DNA of 7,761 nucleotides from Halothece sp. MAG (GTDB lineage: Bacteria > Cyanobacteriota > Cyanobacteriia > Cyanobacteriales > Rubidibacteraceae). Both the position numbers and the translations under genes were made by a program. The DNA is taken from assembly GCA_018610095.1 (NCBI GenBank), contig JAHEOB010000034.1, positions 1 through 7,761 of the forward strand. The letters run 5' to 3'. Below, one piece after another: positions 1-5,176 of the stretch (position 1 is its first letter; each line of letters opens with the position of its first letter). A model generated the notes under the pieces. That model saw nothing but the letters and a program-made list of their open reading frames with translations, searched no databases and was not told where the DNA came from.

Positions 1-160
1 AGGTTTTTACGACGACTTTCGATAAAGTAATTGATCGATGTCAATCTCAGCCGAAGCGAAGCTGAAGACGGAACTTAGAGCTATCCGCCCCCCTGTTAAG
101 TTAAGTAACATCTAAAATGGATGAATAAGTATTGATATTGAGTGTAGTTGGTAAAAAATT
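1..160. other. Upstream region of rseP with no recognisable gene
   Basis: All three forward frames stop within the first 65 bases and none gives a recognisable protein tail. A five-pair hairpin TCAGC (47-51) / GCTGA (61-65) has no T-run. A near-palindrome TGTTAAGTTAAGTAACA (94-110) and a -10-like TAAAAT (113-118) precede the rseP ATG by about 40-65 nt, so a promoter may lie here, although no -35 box is clear. Confidence 0.4.
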
Positions 161-1255
161 ATGTCAGTTTTGGCAGCGATCGCAGTTTTGGCGATTTTAA
201 TTATTGTTCACGAACTTGGACACTTTACCGCAGCCCGTGTGCAAGGGATTCGTGTTAATCGATTTTCCATTGGCTTTGGCCCCATTTTATGGAAATATCA
301 AGGACCGCAAGTGGAATATGCCGTGCGAGCTTTCCCGTTAGGCGGTTTTGTGGGCTTTCCTGATGATGATCCTGATAGCGAAATTGACCCTACTGATCCC
401 AACTTAATGAAAAATCGCCCCCTTGGCGATCGCGCCATTGTCATTAGTGCAGGGGTGATTGCCAATTTTATTTTTGCTTATTTGCTATTAGTGACACAAG
501 CAGGGTTAGTTGGGATTCCGCAACCCCAATTTGAACCGGGGGTTAAAGTTCCTGAAATTGTTGAACAAGAAAATTCCCCAGCAGCAGAAGCAGGATTACA
601 AGCAGACGATATCATTGTTGCCGTCAATTCTGAACCCATTGGCGACTCGCAACTAGCAATCCAAAACTTTCAACAAACCATTCAACATTCTGCCAATGAA
701 CCCTTAGAATTAACGGTGAAACGAGAGGGCGAAACCGTTAACGTAACTGTCGTTCCGCAACCCGATGAAAATGGAGATGGCAAAATCGGAGTTTTACTAG
801 CCCCCAATGGCGAAGTCGTTCGCCAATCCCCCAATAACCTCATTGAACCGTTGCAGTTAGGGGCACAAGAATATCAACGGATTTTTACCCTCACCTTTCA
901 AGGATTTGGGCAACTGATTAGCAATTTCCAAGAATCGGCTGATCAAGTTGCAGGTCCCGTTGCCATTGTGGAAGTTGGGGCAAATATTGCCAGTTCCGAT
1001 GCAAGCAATTTATTCCAATTTGCTGCCTTAATTAGTATTAACTTAGGCATTATTAATATTCTTCCCTTACCAGTATTAGATGGGGGTCAACTAGTCTTTC
1101 TTGGTTTGGAAGGAATTCGGGGCAAACCCCTACCCAGTAAAGTCCAAGATGGCATTATGCAAACTGGGGTGGTAGTGTTACTGACCTTAGCCATTTTCCT
1201 AATTATTCGAGATACGGCTAACTTAGCAGTGGTTCAAGATTTATTCCAAGAATGA
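161..1255 (+). CDS. rseP: RseP/S2P-family intramembrane zinc metalloprotease
   Basis: Site-2 protease (peptidase family M50) of 364 residues, expected to cut transmembrane substrates such as anti-sigma factors within the membrane. The zinc site HELGH is at residues 17-21 inside the first membrane segment (about 2-22). The second metal-ligand motif, NILPLPVLDGG, is at 299-309 with Asp307. The family's glycine-rich loop FPLGGFVGF is at 58-66. Further hydrophobic segments lie at about 91-113, 285-316 and 333-350. A single PDZ domain lies at roughly 125-200, with the core SPAAEAGLQADDIIVAVN. Length and single PDZ fit the cyanobacterial/Gram-positive type rather than the two-PDZ E. coli protein. 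The ATG at 161 puts HExxH at the usual distance from the N-terminus; no Shine-Dalgarno is visible. The stop overlaps the nth start. Its substrate cannot be deduced here. Family assignment is very secure. Confidence 0.96.
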   Translation: MSVLAAIAVLAILIIVHELGHFTAARVQGIRVNRFSIGFGPILWKYQGPQVEYAVRAFPLGGFVGFPDDDPDSEIDPTDPNLMKNRPLGDRAIVISAGVIANFIFAYLLLVTQAGLVGIPQPQFEPGVKVPEIVEQENSPAAEAGLQADDIIVAVNSEPIGDSQLAIQNFQQTIQHSANEPLELTVKREGETVNVTVVPQPDENGDGKIGVLLAPNGEVVRQSPNNLIEPLQLGAQEYQRIFTLTFQGFGQLISNFQESADQVAGPVAIVEVGANIASSDASNLFQFAALISINLGIINILPLPVLDGGQLVFLGLEGIRGKPLPSKVQDGIMQTGVVVLLTLAIFLIIRDTANLAVVQDLFQE

Positions 1256-1887
1256 CCGCATTACAGGAACGGGCGTTGACAATTCTCGCCCGTCTCAAAT
1301 CGTTATATCCCGAGGCAACTTGCACACTGAATTACCAAACCCCTGTGCAGTTGCTGGTGGCAACCATGCTGTCCGCGCAATGCACGGATGAACGTGTTAA
1401 TCAAGTAACCCCTGCCTTATTCAGTCGATTTCCTGATGCCAGCGCGATCGCGCAAGCCCCGCGATCGGAAATTGAAGCCTTAATTCGTTCCACAGGCTTT
1501 TATCGCAATAAAGCTAAACATATTCAAGCCGCCTGTGACATGATTGTGTCTGAGTTCGGGGGCAACGTTCCCGATACCATGGCGGAATTACTAAAATTAC
1601 CAGGGGTGGCACGGAAAACTGCCAATGTGGTACTGGCCCATGGTTATGGCATTAATGCCGGTGTTACTGTCGATACCCATGTCAAACGAGTCTCTCATCG
1701 TTTAGGATTAACCGCCCATAGTGATCCCAAACAGATTGAGAAAGATTTAATGGCGTTGTTACCGCGATCGGAGTGGGAAAATTGGTCAATTCGCCTCATT
1801 TATCATGGTCGGGCGGTTTGTAAAGCCCGTCAACCACTCTGCGATCAGTGTGCTTTAGCTGATCTTTGTCCGTTCCCGCTGGAGTAA
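1252..1887 (+). CDS. nth: Endonuclease III (DNA glycosylase/AP lyase)
   Basis: Base excision repair enzyme of 211 residues that removes oxidised pyrimidines and cleaves the abasic site. The helix-hairpin-helix core LPGVARKTANVV (116-127) contains the catalytic lysine Lys122. The catalytic aspartate is Asp141 in VDTHVKR. The C-terminal 4Fe-4S cluster loop is complete: Cys190, Cys197, Cys200 and Cys206, spaced C-X6-C-X2-C-X5-C. The early motif LLVATMLSAQCTDERVN (34-50) is typical of the family. Length matches E. coli Nth (211 residues). The ATG overlaps the rseP stop as ATGA and there is no separate promoter, so translational coupling with rseP is likely. Nothing is missing or truncated. Confidence 0.97.
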   Translation: MTALQERALTILARLKSLYPEATCTLNYQTPVQLLVATMLSAQCTDERVNQVTPALFSRFPDASAIAQAPRSEIEALIRSTGFYRNKAKHIQAACDMIVSEFGGNVPDTMAELLKLPGVARKTANVVLAHGYGINAGVTVDTHVKRVSHRLGLTAHSDPKQIEKDLMALLPRSEWENWSIRLIYHGRAVCKARQPLCDQCALADLCPFPLE

Positions 1888-1889
1888 GC

Positions 1890-1916
1890 TTGTATCATCA
1901 AAATATTTAATATAAG
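1890..1916 (+). promoter_or_regulatory. Probable promoter of rpsN
   Basis: A TATAAG box (1911-1916, five of six matches to TATAAT) lies 36 nt before the rpsN ATG in an AT-rich gap. A weak -35 candidate TTGTAT (1890-1895) sits upstream with a short 15-nt spacer; an alternative -10, TAAGAT at 1913-1918, would give 17 nt. This would produce a leader of about 30 nt. It is inferred from consensus matching only. Confidence 0.45.
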
Positions 1917-1952
1917 ATAGGGAAGCAGTATTTTTAAACCGCTTAAGCTTCT

Positions 1953-2255
1953 ATGTCTAAAAAGTGTATGGTTGAGCGCGAAAAAAAGCGCCAACGATTA
2001 GTCGAGAAATATGCTGATAAACGGGCGGAATTAAAAGAAAGAATTAGAACGTCCACTTCTCCTAGAGAACGATTTGAACTTCATCGCCAACTGCAACGAC
2101 TCCCCCGTAGTAGTTCCCGTACTCGTCTGCGTAACCGTTGTAAAGTAACTGGTCGGGGAAATGGCTATTATCGCGATTTTGGACTCTCCCGTAATGTGTT
2201 TCGGGAATGGGCCCATAAAGGTTATTTACCTGGCGTTGTCAAATCCAGTTGGTAA
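1953..2255 (+). CDS. rpsN: 30S ribosomal protein S14 (uS14), zinc-free form
   Basis: Small-subunit ribosomal protein of 100 residues that binds 16S rRNA in the 30S head. The N-terminal region is highly basic (MSKKCMVEREKKRQRLVEKY). The C-terminal signature LRNRCKVTGRGNGYYRDFGLSRNVFREWAHKGYLPGVVKSSW (59-100) is diagnostic of uS14. This is the long form lacking the CXXC...CXXC zinc site: its only cysteines are Cys5 and Cys63. The most common sequence in the loop is GRPRGYYRDFG, while here it is GRGNGYYRDFG, a mild variation. The gene has a promoter-like element just upstream and a strong intrinsic terminator just downstream, so it can be expressed as a single-gene unit although it lies 65 nt after nth. 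The start is the only in-frame ATG that fits the family N-terminus. Confidence 0.97.
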   Translation: MSKKCMVEREKKRQRLVEKYADKRAELKERIRTSTSPRERFELHRQLQRLPRSSSRTRLRNRCKVTGRGNGYYRDFGLSRNVFREWAHKGYLPGVVKSSW

Positions 2256-2278
2256 TAGGCATTGATAACACTCAAGGA

Positions 2279-2330
2279 TTGGTGATTGGTTGCTAGTGAC
2301 GGAGCACTGGTTTCCGATCACTAATTTTTA
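2279..2330 (+). terminator. Intrinsic terminator of rpsN
   Basis: An outer stem TTGGTGATTGG (2279-2289) pairs with CCGATCACTAA (2314-2324), 11 pairs including two G-T wobbles. Inside it, CTAGTG (2293-2298) pairs with CACTGG (2305-2310) around the six-base loop ACGGAG, separated from the outer stem by small internal bulges. The T-run 2325-2329 follows directly. It sits 23 nt after the rpsN stop and reads correctly for the + strand. On the minus strand no T-run follows the hairpin, so it should stop + strand transcription only. Its 3' end overlaps the stop codon of the convergent gene. Confidence 0.8.
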
Positions 2331-2663
2331 TGATTGACCGCAACAGCGATCATCGTAACCCAAATGATCTAAAATTAAATCACTCACGGCATTGGCGATC
2401 GCGAACTCGCCATAAAAACTGTTACTAAAATCAAACGCCTGCATTTCAGTAATAATTGCTACCACTAATCCCCCTAAATCATTTTCTCCTTCTACCCGTT
2501 GCCGAGTAACAATTTGGGCTGCTTGTTGGGCAATTTCTTGATTTACCGGTTCAGGGAGAAATTCTTCATCTAACCATTTTTGCAAGGCTTGTTGTAACCA
2601 TGCTTGTTCCTGTTCTGGATTTTCAATGGCAGGCAGGGTAATGGGTTCCACTGGATTACTCAT
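2328..2663 (-). CDS. Conserved hypothetical protein with C-terminal Cys-Cys, downstream of ccsB
   Basis: Small acidic protein of 111 residues with no signal peptide or membrane segment, predicted soluble and mostly helical. I do not know its function; the sequence resembles a small hypothetical protein I associate with cyanobacteria, which I cannot verify here. Likely conserved blocks are ENPEQEQAWLQQALQKWLDEEF (14-35), QRVEGENDLGGLVVAIITEM (55-74) and FDFSNSFYGEFAIANAVSDL (77-96). The tail YDDRCCGQS holds the protein's only two cysteines, Cys107 and Cys108. The ATG at 2663 is the only reasonable start and no Shine-Dalgarno is seen. It lies 49 nt after ccsB on the same strand with no clear promoter between, so it is probably in the ccdA-ccsB transcript. 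That neighbourhood and the vicinal cysteines allow a thiol-redox or metal role, but this is inference. Its stop (2328-2330) falls in the T-run region of the rpsN terminator. Confidence 0.8.
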   Translation of the reverse strand: MSNPVEPITLPAIENPEQEQAWLQQALQKWLDEEFLPEPVNQEIAQQAAQIVTRQRVEGENDLGGLVVAIITEMQAFDFSNSFYGEFAIANAVSDLILDHLGYDDRCCGQS

Positions 2664-2712
2664 GTTTAGTAAAATTTGAAATGACGCTTCTTATCCATTT
2701 AGCCTATCATGA

Positions 2713-4080
2713 TCAAGCCCTAGAGGGGCTTAACTCACCCTGTTGCTCCTCCACTGCTTCAATAATTTCAAGAAATTCTTTTTCAAAACTAACTTGCGCC
2801 CGATTCGTTTTTCCACCAACATAGGTAGAATCTTCTGTTTGCAAAGCCCAAATTTGAGAGTGAGAGAAATAACTCATCACGACTCCTGCCATTAAAACCG
2901 CAAAGCCCGTATAGACAATGGGAATGCCAGGGTCTGCTTTAATTTGTAACCCAGTTGCCCCGATTAAATCCACAACTTTTAAGGTTACACCATCAACGTT
3001 CACCGCCATGCCAGGGCGTACCACCCCTGTTACTTCCCCTGCTGAATTATACACTAATAACGTTCCTTTGAAATCGCGAGTAACCAAAGAAATCCCTTTG
3101 CTGAGATTCCGTTTAATGGGAACCCACGTTCCCCATAAATTCTCTCCCCCTGGTTGATTCAGTTGAGTCATGGGTAACTTAAAAACAGGACTATTATTGA
3201 TTTGGACTTTCACTGAGGAAATTCCCCAATCGGTTTGATAAAAGGTGACACCATCGTAACGGAGGGGCTTGTTAACGTGAATCGTCTCCTGTTTGAGTTC
3301 ATTCCCCTCGCGATCCACCACCGATAAATCAGAATAAAATTGATCAATTTCTCCTTCGGGGGTATAATCAATCCAGAAATCATTGACTCGCACAGCCCAA
3401 TCTTCAGGAATTTGGGCGTCAGCAAATTTCCCTGCTTCAAAAATATTGTTGACTTGGAAGGTTTCTCCTGTGGGAACTTTTTCTTGGGCAGTAAATCCGG
3501 TAAACGCCCCAAAAATTGCTCCCGCAAGAATAATTAACATGCCGGCATGGACAATAATGGGTCCAATGCGACCAATGATTCCTTTACGGGCATAGAGTTG
3601 ATTGTCCTGTTGAAAGATTTTGTAGCGATGTTGTTTTAATTGGGAAATAATGGTGTCTAGGGAAACGTTAGAGAGTTCACTACTGAGGGCGAGTTTCTCA
3701 AATTGACTGGGACGTTTATAATATTGCCATTGTCGTGCTGATTTTAGGGTGGGAAGTTGGCGCGTAAAAGTACAGGCGGTTAAACTACTCCCAAATACCA
3801 CCAGTAAACTGACAAACCACCAAGTGGTATAAACATGATCTAAGCCTAAAGTGAGAATAACATCCCAAGAGAGGAAACCTAAAAAAGCAGGATCGTGGGG
3901 ATAATTATTTTGATAAAATTCTACTGATCGCTGTTGTTCAATAATCGTTCCCGACACACTAAACAGCGCGATCGCTAGCAGTAAGAAAATAGCCAGACGT
4001 AAATCTGCTAACCGTGACAGCAAGGTTTGCCAACCTTTTTTCAGCCACCAGAATCCGAAATTTGCAGTTTGATCTGTCAT
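2713..4080 (-). CDS. ccsB: Cytochrome c biogenesis protein CcsB (Ccs1/ResB family)
   Basis: Membrane subunit of the system II cytochrome c synthase, acting with CcsA to bring heme to the lumenal/periplasmic side and attach it to CXXCH motifs. The 455 residues show the ResB topology. Membrane segments are at about 27-47 (LRLAIFLLLAIALFSVSGTI), 86-104 and 167-194 (with IIVHAGMLIILAG, His178). A large extracytoplasmic domain spans about 200-380. The last segment, 385-404, is followed by SYFSHSQIWAL (403-413) with conserved His407. The start was set at ATG 4078-4080 (MTDQTANFGFWW): it lies 5 nt after the ccdA stop. The upstream in-frame ATG at 4179 would add 33 residues read from inside ccdA and unlike the family. 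The pair ccdA-ccsB is the expected operon. CcsA is not in the window and may be encoded elsewhere. Length is normal for cyanobacterial/chloroplast Ccs1. Confidence 0.94.
   Translation of the reverse strand: MTDQTANFGFWWLKKGWQTLLSRLADLRLAIFLLLAIALFSVSGTIIEQQRSVEFYQNNYPHDPAFLGFLSWDVILTLGLDHVYTTWWFVSLLVVFGSSLTACTFTRQLPTLKSARQWQYYKRPSQFEKLALSSELSNVSLDTIISQLKQHRYKIFQQDNQLYARKGIIGRIGPIIVHAGMLIILAGAIFGAFTGFTAQEKVPTGETFQVNNIFEAGKFADAQIPEDWAVRVNDFWIDYTPEGEIDQFYSDLSVVDREGNELKQETIHVNKPLRYDGVTFYQTDWGISSVKVQINNSPVFKLPMTQLNQPGGENLWGTWVPIKRNLSKGISLVTRDFKGTLLVYNSAGEVTGVVRPGMAVNVDGVTLKVVDLIGATGLQIKADPGIPIVYTGFAVLMAGVVMSYFSHSQIWALQTEDSTYVGGKTNRAQVSFEKEFLEIIEAVEEQQGELSPSRA
2715..2731 (-). other. GC-rich hairpin at the ccsB stop codon
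   Basis: On the minus strand AAGCCC (2731-2726) pairs with GGGCTT (2720-2715) around the loop CTCTA, a perfect six-pair stem that covers the last ccsB codons and the first base of the stop. No T-run follows, so it is not a standard terminator. It might partly attenuate or protect the mRNA end before the downstream small gene. It could also be chance. Confidence 0.35.
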
Positions 4081-4085
4081 AAAAC

Positions 4086-4829
4086 TTAAAATTGATCCAC
4101 GGGTAATCGCAGTAATAGGGAAAACACGCCAAATCCAACCAGTAAGGCACCGCTTGCAGGTGTAATCCAACTCCCCCAACGTCGAAATTCTAGAAACTTT
4201 TTAATTGATGCGGTAAAGGTGCCAGCAATGACTAAGGGAAGAACATAACCGCCTGTATAGGATAACAATAAACCTGCCCCTAAAACGAAATCTTGCGTAT
4301 TGGCAACCCAAGCCAGTAACGTTGCTAAAACAGGGGTACTACAAGGAGAAGCCACTAATCCAAAGGTTAATCCCAATAAGTAGGAACGAATCACAGGAGG
4401 GAAATCTTGTTGAATCCATTGGGTTCCACCGCCGATGGAGGGAAATCGCAACGGGATAATTTCTAATAAGTTTAATCCCATAATAATCGCGATCGCGCTA
4501 ACAAGAATGGGTAATCCCACGCCAATTTGTCCATAAACGCGACCAAATCCTGCTGCAAAAATCCCTAAGCCTGCTAACGTCGTCGCTAAGCCCAAAGCAA
4601 ACCAACTGGACTTCCATAAGGCTTCCCTTCGATCTTGGGTCTGAGAACCACCAATGTAGCCGACGGTAATGGGTAGCATGGAAAGCATACAAGGGGTAAG
4701 ACTGGTAAGTAAGCCAGCCAGAAAAATTAACCCCACACTAACAAAACTTAAATGATCTAACTGTTGGGCAACCAACTGATCCGCAAATTGTTGCAGTTGG
4801 TAAAGCAATAATTGTATGTTTTCTAGCAT
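4086..4829 (-). CDS. ccdA: Thiol-disulfide transporter CcdA (cytochrome c biogenesis)
   Basis: Polytopic membrane protein of 247 residues, CcdA/DsbD-β family. It carries electrons from cytoplasmic thioredoxin to extracytoplasmic thiol proteins that keep apocytochrome c cysteines reduced. The redox cysteines are Cys47 in LTSLTPCMLSMLP and Cys163 in LVASPCSTPVLATLL, the paired TPC and SPC motifs of the family, each at the start of a pseudo-repeat of three membrane helices. Hydrophobic segments lie at about 28-60, 75-95, 103-125, 148-175, 181-203 and 222-240. The first 25 residues form a Gln/Leu-rich amphipathic N-terminus. It is the first gene of the minus-strand group, with ccsB starting 5 nt after its stop. 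These two are the expected partners of cytochrome c maturation system II. A divergent 347-nt region upstream holds its likely control sites. Confidence 0.94.
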   Translation of the reverse strand: MLENIQLLLYQLQQFADQLVAQQLDHLSFVSVGLIFLAGLLTSLTPCMLSMLPITVGYIGGSQTQDRREALWKSSWFALGLATTLAGLGIFAAGFGRVYGQIGVGLPILVSAIAIIMGLNLLEIIPLRFPSIGGGTQWIQQDFPPVIRSYLLGLTFGLVASPCSTPVLATLLAWVANTQDFVLGAGLLLSYTGGYVLPLVIAGTFTASIKKFLEFRRWGSWITPASGALLVGFGVFSLLLRLPVDQF

Positions 4830-4883
4830 CAGGCAATCAGCAGTGAATTCTGACTTCTGCTGTTTGCATGGTAACCTAACCCT

Positions 4884-4889
4884 ATCATA
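4884..4889 (-). promoter_or_regulatory. Candidate -10 box for ccdA
   Basis: On the minus strand the sequence reads TATGAT, five of six matches to TATAAT, 54 nt before the ccdA ATG. No good -35 box is found at 16-18 nt upstream, so it would need an activator or another sigma factor. The inverted-repeat arm at 4868-4877 begins six bases downstream, about where transcription would start. Confidence 0.35.
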
Positions 4890-4930
4890 ACGCTGCTGCT
4901 TGTTGCGAAATTCCTAAGACGAATGATGGA

Positions 4931-4960
4931 TTGACTTCACCGAAAAAAAGAGGTTACCAT
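4931..4960 (+). promoter_or_regulatory. Candidate promoter for the PP2C phosphatase gene
   Basis: TTGACT (4931-4936, five of six matches to TTGACA) is followed after an 18-nt spacer by TACCAT (4955-4960, four of six matches). The -10 lies within the inverted-repeat arm at 4951-4960. Transcription from here would give a leader of roughly 210 nt holding the hairpin and the small ORF described separately. This rests on consensus matching alone. Confidence 0.35.
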
Positions 4961-4980
4961 TAAGCCTACTTTAGTTATCA

Positions 4981-5008
4981 CAACAATCGTTTTGAGTAAT
5001 GATTGTTG
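4981..5008 (+). repeat. 8-bp inverted repeat / hairpin in the leader
   Basis: CAACAATC (4981-4988) is the exact reverse complement of GATTGTTG (5001-5008), with a 12-nt loop. No T-run follows on either strand, so it is unlikely to be a terminator. It may be an operator or a leader RNA hairpin ahead of the small ORF. Confidence 0.4.
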
Positions 5009-5040
5009 CTTTCGATTTTATCAAAAGGAGAGAGAATCCT

Positions 5041-5103
5041 ATGAGGCAAATAAAGTGGATGGGTTATTTCCCCAAGCATTCCGAAACTGATAATTGGAGT
5101 TAG
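5041..5103 (+). CDS. Possible 20-residue leader ORF with strong Shine-Dalgarno
   Basis: ATG at 5041 opens 20 codons ending at TAG 5101-5103. The peptide begins MRQIKWMGYF and ends ETDNWS. An AAGGAG (5025-5030) sits 10 nt before the ATG, the clearest ribosome binding site in the window; most of the larger genes lack one. It lies in the presumed leader of the phosphatase gene, in a different frame, and ends 73 nt before its ATG. It has no hydrophobic stretch or codon run suggesting classic attenuation. It may be an upstream ORF, a small protein, or chance; a purine-rich stretch before an ATG can arise by chance in an intergenic region of this size. Confidence 0.25.
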   Translation: MRQIKWMGYFPKHSETDNWS

Positions 5104-5150
5104 TAATCCTGATGATGGGATCAGTATTGGATTTCCCTTACGCCTTGACT

Positions 5151-5168
5151 GATTAACGTGATTAACAT
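5151..5168. repeat. Tandem GATTAAC(G/A)T repeat
   Basis: GATTAACGT (5151-5159) is followed directly by GATTAACAT (5160-5168), then TGATTC, ending 8 nt before the phosphatase ATG and just after a TTGACT. It may be an operator or simply sequence drift. Confidence 0.3.
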
Positions 5169-5176
5169 TGATTCTT

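Larger units (their letters stand above)
4868..4960. repeat. Pair of inverted GGTNACC sites
   Basis: ATGGTAACCT (4868-4877) and AGGTTACCAT (4951-4960) are exact reverse complements, 73 nt apart. Each also contains the palindrome GGTNACC. The first lies just downstream of the ccdA -10-like box, where transcription would begin; the second covers the -10-like box of the candidate + strand promoter. The placement suits a shared operator pair, but no known regulator was recognised. Confidence 0.4.
4830..5176. other. Divergent intergenic region between ccdA and the PP2C phosphatase gene
   Basis: This 347-nt AT-rich stretch separates genes transcribed away from each other, so promoters for both should lie here. 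It contains a -10-like box for ccdA at 4884-4889 and a promoter-like pair on the + strand at 4931-4960. A 10-bp inverted repeat has arms at 4868-4877 and 4951-4960. An 8-bp hairpin is at 4981-5008. A 20-codon ORF with a Shine-Dalgarno is at 5041-5103, and a tandem 9-mer lies at 5151-5168. A longer antisense reading frame reaching in from the phosphatase gene looks non-coding. No tRNA or recognisable riboswitch was seen. Confidence 0.7.

Noticed and set aside
1..65. Tail of an upstream gene entering the window
   Set aside because: The forward frames stop early and none yields a recognisable C-terminus; I cannot support a call.
2031..2216. Antisense frame opposite rpsN
   Set aside because: It mirrors a highly conserved ribosomal protein gene and has no independent support.
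2918..3595. Several open frames on the + strand opposite ccsB
   Set aside because: They overlap a complete, family-consistent gene and give low-complexity, unrecognisable peptides, so they are shadows.
4081..4179. Upstream ATG at 4179 extending ccsB by 33 residues
   Set aside because: The extension is read from inside the ccdA coding sequence, does not look like the family N-terminus, and the ATG at 4080 lies at an ideal 5-nt spacing after the ccdA stop.
5168..5176. TTG start three codons before the phosphatase ATG
   Set aside because: It adds only three residues, has no Shine-Dalgarno, and an ATG follows immediately.
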